Position numbers and translations under genes: made by a program. From NCBI GenBank assembly GCA_014730295.1, contig WJIN01000084.1, positions 1-47,201 on the forward strand: a stretch of 47,201 nt of DNA, given 5' to 3'. This document shows positions 39,772 to 47,201 of this stretch, one piece after another (position 1 is the stretch's first letter; every line of letters begins with the position of its first letter). The stretch is from Promethearchaeota archaeon. GTDB taxonomy: Archaea; Asgardarchaeota; Lokiarchaeia; Sigynarchaeales; SOKP01. Under the pieces are notes generated by a model. It worked only from the letters and a program-made list of their open reading frames with translations. It did no database searches and was not told the DNA's origin.

Positions 39772-41190
39772 ATGAATGAAAAAACAAGTGTAAAACCTCA
39801 AAAAATTACTAAACGAGAAACGATTTTTTATAGTTTTGCGGGGATTGCCGACACGATGTCCTACCAGATGTTTAGTTTCTACATTTTTAATTACTATTTA
39901 GTACTACTTGGTGAAGAATATTTACTTCCAATTACCATCGGATTTATTGTTTGGACTCTTTGGAATGCAATAAATGATCCCCTATTAGGGGCAGTTTCTG
40001 ATAAAACAAGCTCAAAATGGGGGCGGAGAAAGCCGTTTATTGTTGGGGGGCTCATACCATTGATTTTATTAATAATACTACTATGGACACCTTTTGGAAC
40101 CACGTTTATGCAATTTATATACTTCTTAATAATTATAAATGTATTTGATACATTTTATACGATGTATAGCTTAAACCAAACCGCTTTATTTCCAGAAATG
40201 TTTCAGAATTTAGAAGATCGGGCAAAAGCCAATAATTATGTACAGATATTCAACGTAATTGGATTATTATTGGCAACACTAATACCAACTTTATTTGTTG
40301 AAGAATCAGTAAAAGCTGATCCAGGGTTTATTTATGGTGCGCTTGTGATGGCTGTAATTACTATCATATTTGGTTTTTTATTTGTCAAATATGGCATTAA
40401 GGAACGAGTCGAATATTCAAAAGATCCTCAACAAGCTCCTTCTTTTGTTGATTCTGTTAAATTTACCTTCAATAATAAACCTTTTAGAACCTATGTTCTG
40501 ACTAATCTAGCCGTTTGGTACGTATTTGGACTCTTTCCTATAATATCCCCTCATTTCTTGAAATTTGTAATCAATCCACCAGTGAGCGCAGGATTACTTC
40601 CTTCTATTTATCTTGCCTTGGTATTTATTGTAGCTATCGGATTTATGGTGCCTTGGAGTAAACTTTTTAATAAATTGGGACCTCGAAAAGCGGAAATGAT
40701 TGCCTTAGGATCACTAATAATAGTTTTGATTCCTTTCATGTTTGTTTGGGAGCCTATTGGAGCATTAATTGCTTATGTTGTAGCAGGAATCGGGTTTGCT
40801 GGAATTATGTTCGGTAGAGATATGATGATGAGTACAATCATTGATACAGATGAATTAAAAACGGGGATTCGAAGGGAGGCAGCATATTATGGAGTAAATG
40901 CATTAATTATTCGTTTATCTACGATAGGTGTTTATCTATCAATATTTTTTGTGTTTAGTGGGGTAGGAATACAACATATTTGGGGAGAAGATATATCAGC
41001 TCAAGCGCCTATTGGCGTTAGGGCTCTTACGTTCATATTCCCTGCAATAGTATTAATTCTCGGATTATTATCATTAATTAGATTCCCAGTAACTAAAGAA
41101 AAATATGATGAAATGCAGATTACTCTTGACAAATTGCACAATGATAAAATAGAAAAGGTAGATATTTCTGAATATAAGGACATTTTCTAA
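39772..41190 (+). CDS. MFS transporter of the GPH type, relative of the gene at 17982
   Basis: The 472-residue protein has 12 predicted helices with TLWNAINDPLLGAVSDKTSS and KWGRRKPF after helix 2, the GPH loop. A second part has GIKERVEYSKDPQQAPSFVD between the halves, matching the layout of the 17982 transporter. It would import or export a sugar or other small organic acid with H+ or Na+. The gene follows the FwdA-like gene by 215 bases and has its own AT-rich leader, so it is probably a separate transcript. No binding residues specify the substrate. Confidence 0.85.
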   Translation: MNEKTSVKPQKITKRETIFYSFAGIADTMSYQMFSFYIFNYYLVLLGEEYLLPITIGFIVWTLWNAINDPLLGAVSDKTSSKWGRRKPFIVGGLIPLILLIILLWTPFGTTFMQFIYFLIIINVFDTFYTMYSLNQTALFPEMFQNLEDRAKANNYVQIFNVIGLLLATLIPTLFVEESVKADPGFIYGALVMAVITIIFGFLFVKYGIKERVEYSKDPQQAPSFVDSVKFTFNNKPFRTYVLTNLAVWYVFGLFPIISPHFLKFVINPPVSAGLLPSIYLALVFIVAIGFMVPWSKLFNKLGPRKAEMIALGSLIIVLIPFMFVWEPIGALIAYVVAGIGFAGIMFGRDMMMSTIIDTDELKTGIRREAAYYGVNALIIRLSTIGVYLSIFFVFSGVGIQHIWGEDISAQAPIGVRALTFIFPAIVLILGLLSLIRFPVTKEKYDEMQITLDKLHNDKIEKVDISEYKDIF

Positions 41191-41309
41191 TAATTTTTTT
41201 ATTTTTTATATTTATTCTTTTTCTCATCCTCATTTCTTTTTATCATTCATACCAATAATGAAAAATTTAAAGCTCTCAATTTAATAAAAAGATTTTAATA
41301 ATTTCCTAA

Positions 41310-42833
41310 ATGATTAGTCCTAAACTTTCAACTAATACAGAATGTTTTGTGAAAGGTGAGAAAATTTTGAAAAAAAATGATATAAAGGAAAAAGATGATA
41401 ATAGCTCTGAGGAATTGCGTGTGAATATTCTCCCGTATGACCCTCGAATGAAACCGACTGATCCAGAAAAATTAAACACTAAACGAACTGCGTTAATTTC
41501 ATTATCGTTTTTTATCGTCTTATTAGCATGGTCCTATTTTAATTTCAAGGTTCCATTAATTCTTGACGACGTACTTAATGGAAATCCGTTTAAAGATCTC
41601 ATAAAAGGATTAATAATGGCGATTGATAATATCGTAGCTGTTCTATTACAACCCTATTTTGGAGATCTAAGCGATCGAACTAAAAGTAAATATGGCCGAC
41701 GTATGCCTTTTATTATAATTGGTACTCTTACCTCAGCGGTATTTTTTGTAATTATCCCGTGGATAAGAGTTCTTGCAGGGTTGGTATTAATAATACTTTT
41801 ATTTGATATTGCAATGTCTATTTATAGATCTGCTTCGATTGCCATTCTTCCAGACTACACGACAGAAAAGATATATTCCAAAGCAAGTGGTTTACAACAG
41901 CTAATAGCTAATATTGGTGGAATATTTGGTTTTGCCGTCCCTTTACTAGTTGGGATCCTCCCTTTAGAAGAAGGCACATTATGGTTTGATGCTATCGGAT
42001 TCATTATTGTAGCTGTCTTGATGGTGATTCTACTGATTGTTCAAAATCTCTTTATTAAAGAAACTCCAACGGGAGATAAATTTTTAGAAATTAGCGAAAA
42101 TAGACTGGAAGTCGATTCAAAATCGTTTAAAGTAAAGGTATCTAATAGACCCATTGAAATAGAAAAGAGAAGGAAACTTCAAATCCGAAGTTATAGTGAT
42201 GCTGCTCGTATTTTAAAAGAAAACAAAAACTTTGCATACTTTTTAGGGACAATCATTTTCATGTATCTAGCATTCGCTTCAGTAGAATCATTCTTTTCCA
42301 GTTTTGCTGTAGACTTTATTAACATATCGGAAAGCACTGCCTCTACCCTTTTTCTAGCCTATTCTGGACCCATGATTCTCGTTGCTTACTTTGTAGGATT
42401 AGTGGGGCAGTCTGAAAAAATTGGGAGGAAAAACGCAGTTAAGATATTTCTAATTTGGATAATAATTTCTGTCTCCGTAATGTCGTTTGTTGTAGTTCCT
42501 TATATTTACAATAACCATCAACCGATTATTACTTTGATAATACTTGCTCTGATTTCTATTCCTTGGATGGGATTTATAGTTAATAGCTTTCCAATCATCT
42601 GGTCATTGGCACCTGAGGAAGAGGTTGGAATTTATACAGGAATTTACTATACCTTTAACCAAGCAGCCTATGCCTTAGCTCCCGTTGTGTTCGGCGGAAT
42701 ATTGACCTCATTCGGATTTCTAGGCACTTATAGATATGTTGTTATGTTTCCATTTATTTTGATTTGTATTGTTATTGCATTTCTGTTTATGTTTAAGGTG
42801 AAAGGCGGAGAAGCTAATGAAAAAAACATATAA
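41310..42833 (+). CDS. MFS transporter, SLC45-like, with long charged N-terminus
   Basis: The 507-residue protein begins with about 55 polar, charged residues, then 12 helices. The loop after helix 2 reads DNIVAVLLQPYFGDLSDRTK and KYGRRMP, like the 13927 transporter. The central loop between halves (about residues 245-305) is long and charged. It follows the GPH transporter by 119 bases on the same strand. Substrate unknown. The start at 41310 is the first ATG of the frame; the Met at residue 47 is an alternative and would remove most of the charged N-terminus. Confidence 0.8.
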   Translation: MISPKLSTNTECFVKGEKILKKNDIKEKDDNSSEELRVNILPYDPRMKPTDPEKLNTKRTALISLSFFIVLLAWSYFNFKVPLILDDVLNGNPFKDLIKGLIMAIDNIVAVLLQPYFGDLSDRTKSKYGRRMPFIIIGTLTSAVFFVIIPWIRVLAGLVLIILLFDIAMSIYRSASIAILPDYTTEKIYSKASGLQQLIANIGGIFGFAVPLLVGILPLEEGTLWFDAIGFIIVAVLMVILLIVQNLFIKETPTGDKFLEISENRLEVDSKSFKVKVSNRPIEIEKRRKLQIRSYSDAARILKENKNFAYFLGTIIFMYLAFASVESFFSSFAVDFINISESTASTLFLAYSGPMILVAYFVGLVGQSEKIGRKNAVKIFLIWIIISVSVMSFVVVPYIYNNHQPIITLIILALISIPWMGFIVNSFPIIWSLAPEEEVGIYTGIYYTFNQAAYALAPVVFGGILTSFGFLGTYRYVVMFPFILICIVIAFLFMFKVKGGEANEKNI

Positions 42834-43241
42834 TATAATTCATTTTTATTTTTATTTCTAATTTCAATTAAGTTCCATCTCTTTTTATTTAGGAAATTTA
42901 AAGTTTGACCAAAGTCCATATTAGAATTTTTCTATGGATAATAATTCTGAATTTGAATATTAATAGATTGAGAATTCTAATATTATTTTTAATTGATCTT
43001 TTCCTGTCACTTTTTACTATGATATAAATAGTTTTTGTCTTTAGTTTTGAGTATTTTTGATCCAAGTCAAATTGGAGATTGCAGGAAATTTGATTTTGAA
43101 AAGTATAAATTGCAATAATAAAAAGATTAATATTTAAATATTATGACATATAACATATTTCTTAATAGGTAGTGATCATCAACAATGATGATGACTATTA
43201 TTTAATAAATCTGAAATAAAAAAATTTTAAATTGAAATAAA
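42834..43241. other. Gap before the secreted-protein pair, with a leader hairpin
   Basis: No gene is seen in these 408 bases. TATA-like stretches occur at about 43022 (GATATAAATAG) and 43128 (TTAATATTTAAATA). The second lies about 110 bases before the ATG at 43242. A strong inverted repeat at 43170-43197 lies between it and the gene. Confidence 0.5.
43170..43197. promoter_or_regulatory. 28-base inverted repeat in the leader of the secreted-protein genes
   Basis: The inner arms ATCATCA (43175-43181) and TGATGAT (43186-43192) are perfect around the loop ACAA. After one G-G mismatch the pairing resumes with TAGT (43170-43173) and ACTA (43194-43197). Eleven of twelve positions pair. It ends 44 bases before the ATG at 43242 and could be an RNA hairpin in the leader or an operator. 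Confidence 0.45.
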
Positions 43242-44510
43242 ATGGCAAAAAAAACAATAGTTCTTTCGGTACTTTTACTCATCTTTGGAAGTTTATTGGT
43301 ACCTGGTGGAATCGTTGCTAAAGAGTACATTGATGATCTAGTAATACATGAAACAGACACAGGTCTTTTAAGAATTCGAGAAGAAGCAAATCCTATTGTT
43401 GGAAATCTGGTTAATGGCACTTTTTCATCAAGTTTAATCTTAGTAGCTAGTCAAGGAGGGCTTTCCTCTGAAAATTTCTTTAATGAGATTTCTCAAGCTG
43501 CTAATTTTACTGAGGAAAGTGATGGAATAAAATTAAAGGGACTTTCTTTCTATTACGGAGTAAATTTAAGTTTTACGGAGGAATCACAGGATTTAATACT
43601 ATTTGGAAATTCGACGGTTGAAAGTGACTTTTCATCTGGACCTTGGAATAACTATACAGATTATAGAAATAGCGATTATTATCTTCCCGGAATAGTGACT
43701 GAATTCTATGATGAGCAAGTAAATGGAGCAGAGTCGGAGGCGGCAGCATGGGGGATGATAGATTTTCTTGAACTCATTGATAAAGCTATCAAAAATACTG
43801 AATTACAAACGAAGTTAGAAAATGATTATAATGCGACTTGGAGCCAATTATTAAATCTAACTAAATATATTAAGGAATATGTGTATTTAGAGGGCGTTTC
43901 TTGGTCTATATCTGCAGGAAGACATATAGGTCTGAGACCTGAATTATCCATTGTTGAGAATTCAATTGATGCAATAATTGAATTTTATTTTATGAAACAG
44001 TGGGCTAATGGTTCAATTGTTGAAGATCCCGGATTTCCCTTGGAACCAATTGCGCACTTAACAGATTTTCCATATGGATTTGAAGTTGGAGTTCCTCTAG
44101 CTACAAATATGTCCCTTAACACGTCTAGAAACCTTTGGGATCCAACTAATGATTATTCCTTAGTTAATAAAAATGGATTAACAAGATGGAATTATGCAGT
44201 AAAATATCCAGAGTCAGCAGAAGCGAATTTCTTAAAAATCGCTAACAATATCGATGATGGAGCATACCAGATTATTATCAAGTGGTTGCCTAATTTTCAA
44301 AAAAATCTCATGCCCATTCTTGCACAATATGAATATAGCTTACCTATGGACTCAAACTCGCTAAGCGATATGATATTTCTTATTGGATTCTTTACTGGAT
44401 TATTGTTAATAGGACTTTCTTCATACTTGGTGATTAGAAATAGTCGGAAAATAGCTAAAAAAGAGCGAGAAATAGCGAGATTGAATGATATAACAAGAAA
44501 GGTGAATTAA
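43242..44510 (+). CDS. Exported protein with N-terminal signal and C-terminal membrane anchor, unknown function
   Basis: The 422-residue protein starts with a signal peptide or anchor (TIVLSVLLLIFGSLLVPGGI), has a large external domain with many N-x-S/T sequons (for example NGT, NFT, NLS, NYT), and ends with one membrane helix (MIFLIGFFTGLLLIGLSSYL) plus a charged cytoplasmic tail (KKEREIARLNDI). It contains acidic and aromatic residues but no catalytic motif that I recognise. It is followed after four bases by the giant secreted protein gene, so the pair is probably one operon and may form a surface complex. Confidence 0.7.
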   Translation: MAKKTIVLSVLLLIFGSLLVPGGIVAKEYIDDLVIHETDTGLLRIREEANPIVGNLVNGTFSSSLILVASQGGLSSENFFNEISQAANFTEESDGIKLKGLSFYYGVNLSFTEESQDLILFGNSTVESDFSSGPWNNYTDYRNSDYYLPGIVTEFYDEQVNGAESEAAAWGMIDFLELIDKAIKNTELQTKLENDYNATWSQLLNLTKYIKEYVYLEGVSWSISAGRHIGLRPELSIVENSIDAIIEFYFMKQWANGSIVEDPGFPLEPIAHLTDFPYGFEVGVPLATNMSLNTSRNLWDPTNDYSLVNKNGLTRWNYAVKYPESAEANFLKIANNIDDGAYQIIIKWLPNFQKNLMPILAQYEYSLPMDSNSLSDMIFLIGFFTGLLLIGLSSYLVIRNSRKIAKKEREIARLNDITRKVN

Positions 44511-44514
44511 AAAA

Positions 44515-47201
44515 ATGGCTAAAAAAATGAAGAATAAAATTAGAAATTACTTGATTGTTTTTTCTATAGTAGGTTTTCTCTTAAGCCCTACTTTTTTAAT
44601 GGGTTTAAATTTACCGATGTACAATGAAGGGTTTACAATAAGACAACCATTAACTGCTGGAACTCTAAGCCGTACTGGTTACCCAATCATTCTCGATAAC
44701 AATACAGATGGAGGAGCACTATGGAATGCGCTCCATAATCATCATATTGATAATATCAGATTGGCATATTATGATGGATCAAATTGGGTTTTAATCCCAT
44801 TTCAATTAGATGAAATGGGGTACTTTAGATCTTTTGCTTATGAAACTGGAAAGCACGCTGAAGGTGCAGGCGGATTTGATGGTGGTACCCAATATACGGA
44901 TCAGACCAATTGGGGCCATTTCATCTCAGATCATAGATATGTGGGAAATCATGTTGATGATTATGCTGCAAGCGCCACCGAGCTTTCGAGATATGATTGC
45001 GAAATGGAATTCTGGGCCGCAAGAGCAGCAGAATATTATACTGATGCTACATGGTCCGATGGTGACGCTCCTCAAGCAACTCCTCCAATACAACCAGACC
45101 CAAGCGTCCATCCCTATAATTTAGAGCAACCAGGTGGACCGTGGGAACAATTGCCGAATAGAATTGATTACGATGATGAGCTTTGTTTTAATTCTTATAA
45201 TGGAGATCAAGTAGATTCTTCAAATTGGTGGAATTCTACCTCCTTTCCCCATAGATATGAATTGGCTATTTCCGATCCTGTTTCTGGAGGAGGGACTGGG
45301 TATATGTATTTATATTATAACGATGATACTGGGAATTCTCCTCCAGCTAATAATTATTTTATGCCTAATGGGATCTCGGATGATCAAGTATCATGGAATC
45401 CGGCAACCCAAATAGTAACAGGAGAGAATTATCATTACGCATTTGATTCCACAAACGATCAAGCTTACCTCGGAGCTATCATAGTTGAAGGTATAAATAT
45501 GTTCACAGAATGGAACAAAGAATGGCAATCTCTTGAATTAGATATCCAGAGAGCTGGATCTACATTTAATATTGGAGGAATCGATTCTCAATCTAATACA
45601 GATACTGGTAGAATGGGAACTTGGAATAGTATATTTTACGATGAGATCCAAGCAGATACGGGATATGGTACAATTATGGATTTCGATCTGCAAAATCTTG
45701 CTCCAAATCCTGATATATTTCCGGGTCAAGACGCCGATTTTTCAAATGGTCATAGACCTTGGGATCAACCCTTATCGGGAGGACAAAACCATCACTCTTC
45801 AGGAAATAGTGGTTGGTGGGATCAACAGACATCGATTGGTTTCTTTGGTGTCACACAAGTTTCTTCTTGGGATGATGGAATGGACCATGATGGATATTAT
45901 GGTTCTAACTCTGAACATCCTCCATTTGTAAGAGGATTACTTACTTTTGGAAACGGTCATGAATGTGCAATTGATGGGCCTGTAAGGGTTGTTGTGGATC
46001 AATTTTCATTAAGACGGGTACAATTTCTATTTCAAAATGAACAAGGTCCCAATTATATGGAATATGAGGAAGGTCTGAGATTTGATAGAAGATCGACATT
46101 CTTTTTTGCAAACGAAATGAGAGAGATGCCTTATGAAATTAACCTTGATTATTCTGGTCGAGGAGAGGGTGATCCTAGTTTAAACGTTTATATGAATTGT
46201 TATTATATGTTTTATGCAGGTACACGGATGGATGGATTAATAGGATTACCTGGAGCACAGATTAGACTTGGACGGGCACCAACCGGTTATGGTTATGCCC
46301 AATGCGATGCGGTTTATGACACCGTTCGAACTCTTACACCTGATAATAGTGATAATGATTATTTGAGTTCATCTAATGGTCCAGTAGAAGGTCACTTCGA
46401 TGTTAGTAGCCCACTTGTGTCAGGAAATCCTTTAAGCGATTGGAGATACGTAAGAACAGATACCGCTGGAGCGTGGTCCTATATTCCTGTACAAGAGATG
46501 ACGCAAATATTTTCTGGGGATACATCTAGTAGTCTTCAATGGTATTGGCAGGATTCTGGAAGTATCACTGAAATGTCTATTTATGGAAATGACGGCGCAA
46601 CTAACAGTATATCGGGAACTTTCGAATGTTTAAGAACCTATTTTGATGATGGTTCTCTTACTGATACACAATGTCAGAATGAATATATATTCTCCAAAGA
46701 AGGCTTTAGTGTCAGTTATACTTATCAAGAGGCACCTGAAGATGATCCGCCCATAAAAGTTTCAGGACTCTCTGCGGTTGTGAACGGAGAGACTCAAATT
46801 GACCTTACATGGGACACCAATCCGGAACCCGATATTGATCATTATAACATCTATCGGGACGGGATTCTACTTGATACAAGTATTACTAACACCTACAGCG
46901 ATACGGGGCTTGAAATAGGAACAACCTATACTTATACCGTTTCTGCAGTAGATGATAGCGGAAATGAAGGCATTCAATCTGATCCCGCATCTGCAACCAC
47001 GGAGAATTATGTCCCCTCACAAGTAACGGGGCTCTCTGCGGTTGCGAAGGGTGAGACTCACATCGACCTTACATGGGACGCCAATCCGGAATCTGATATT
47101 GATCATTACAATATCTATCGGGATGGGATTCTACTTGATACGAGTATTTCTAACACCTACAGCGATACGGGACTTGAAATAGGAACAGCATACACCTATA
47201 C
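44515..47201 (+). CDS. Large secreted protein with fibronectin type III repeats, runs off the window
   Basis: The frame stays open from the ATG at 44515 to the window edge, 895 codons. A signal peptide (YLIVFSIVGFLLSPTFLMG) leads to a roughly 720-residue region rich in Gly, Asn, Asp, Trp and Tyr without a recognised domain; it includes HHIDNIRLAYYDGSNWVLIP. From 46759 it has Fn3 domains, with LTWDTNPEPDIDHYNIYRDG as core, repeated with an 88-residue period. The protein presumably acts at the cell surface, for example in adhesion or polymer binding. It follows the exported-protein gene by four bases. The C-terminus and any anchor lie outside. An ATG four codons later is an alternative start. 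Confidence 0.8.
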   Translation, partial: MAKKMKNKIRNYLIVFSIVGFLLSPTFLMGLNLPMYNEGFTIRQPLTAGTLSRTGYPIILDNNTDGGALWNALHNHHIDNIRLAYYDGSNWVLIPFQLDEMGYFRSFAYETGKHAEGAGGFDGGTQYTDQTNWGHFISDHRYVGNHVDDYAASATELSRYDCEMEFWAARAAEYYTDATWSDGDAPQATPPIQPDPSVHPYNLEQPGGPWEQLPNRIDYDDELCFNSYNGDQVDSSNWWNSTSFPHRYELAISDPVSGGGTGYMYLYYNDDTGNSPPANNYFMPNGISDDQVSWNPATQIVTGENYHYAFDSTNDQAYLGAIIVEGINMFTEWNKEWQSLELDIQRAGSTFNIGGIDSQSNTDTGRMGTWNSIFYDEIQADTGYGTIMDFDLQNLAPNPDIFPGQDADFSNGHRPWDQPLSGGQNHHSSGNSGWWDQQTSIGFFGVTQVSSWDDGMDHDGYYGSNSEHPPFVRGLLTFGNGHECAIDGPVRVVVDQFSLRRVQFLFQNEQGPNYMEYEEGLRFDRRSTFFFANEMREMPYEINLDYSGRGEGDPSLNVYMNCYYMFYAGTRMDGLIGLPGAQIRLGRAPTGYGYAQCDAVYDTVRTLTPDNSDNDYLSSSNGPVEGHFDVSSPLVSGNPLSDWRYVRTDTAGAWSYIPVQEMTQIFSGDTSSSLQWYWQDSGSITEMSIYGNDGATNSISGTFECLRTYFDDGSLTDTQCQNEYIFSKEGFSVSYTYQEAPEDDPPIKVSGLSAVVNGETQIDLTWDTNPEPDIDHYNIYRDGILLDTSITNTYSDTGLEIGTTYTYTVSAVDDSGNEGIQSDPASATTENYVPSQVTGLSAVAKGETHIDLTWDANPESDIDHYNIYRDGILLDTSISNTYSDTGLEIGTAYTY
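46759..47022 (+). repeat. First Fn3 repeat unit, 264 bases
   Basis: This unit encodes one complete fibronectin type III domain of 88 residues. It begins at GTTTCAGGACTCTCTGCGG and is followed directly by a second copy with the same period. The two copies share long stretches of identical DNA, including third codon positions, which points to recent duplication or gene conversion. Confidence 0.85.
47023..47201 (+). repeat. Second Fn3 repeat unit, cut by the window edge
   Basis: This copy starts at GTAACGGGGCTCTCTGCGG and remains in register with the first for all 179 visible bases. Differences are few (for example AAG for AAC and TCT for CCC codons). More copies may follow beyond the edge. Confidence 0.85.

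Overview
The window looks like a piece of an Asgard (Promethearchaeati) chromosome, most likely Lokiarchaeia-like. The evidence is a Rab/Ras-type small GTPase with all five G motifs, a Roadblock/longin-like small protein, a zinc-ribbon protein of a type I associate with Asgard genomes, secreted proteins ending in an IPGY-type C-terminal anchor, very AT-rich intergenic DNA with archaeal TATA boxes, and an anaerobic Fe-S, radical and C1 gene set. No rRNA, tRNA or CRISPR array was found. The taxonomic call is inference from protein motifs read by eye.

Layout. (1) 1-2.9 kb: a run of very small plus-strand genes, several ribbon-helix-helix-like, ending in a MazF-type toxin-antitoxin pair. It resembles a plasmid- or virus-derived island. 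(2) 3.5-10.1 kb: a GNAT acetyltransferase, then CoA-ester metabolism: a crotonase and a 994-residue glycyl radical enzyme on the minus strand, divergent from a thiolase. (3) 10.4-13.8 kb: an anchored seven-bladed propeller protein, a degenerate HEPN protein, a DUF5320 protein, a DtxR-type regulator and a 51-residue protein. (4) 13.9-19.4 kb: two MFS transporters, a DUF89 phosphatase, a Roadblock-like protein and a COG0731-type radical SAM protein. (5) 19.5-26.4 kb, minus strand: BKACE plus hydroxyacyl-CoA dehydrogenase, a HisC-like aminotransferase, a COG3199 kinase, a nucleoside hydrolase, a membrane protein and a zinc-ribbon protein. (6) 26.8-32.6 kb: an Mrp ATPase, a membrane RCK protein with an unusual pore region, a metallo-beta-lactamase-fold protein, the small GTPase and a membrane M28 peptidase. 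(7) 32.9-39.6 kb: a NifX-like protein, two MinD-type ATPases with ferredoxin inserts, a multi-cluster Fe-S protein and formylmethanofuran dehydrogenase B, D and A homologues. (8) 39.8-47.2 kb: two more MFS transporters, then two secreted proteins; the last runs off the window with near-identical Fn3 repeats.

How the genes may work together. The hydroxyacyl-CoA dehydrogenase and BKACE pair would oxidise a 3-hydroxy acid and cleave the beta-keto acid with acetyl-CoA. The thiolase and crotonase fit the same CoA-ester chemistry, and the glycyl radical enzyme could feed it. The Mrp, NifX, DUF5320 and MinD-ferredoxin genes are scattered over 20 kb, but each has a GAAT-N4-ATTC dyad in its promoter region. 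I propose they form one Fe-S or metal-linked regulon, possibly read by the DtxR-type protein encoded beside the DUF5320 gene. The Fwd-like module lacks an obvious FwdC, and its FwdA has an altered metal-ligand motif.
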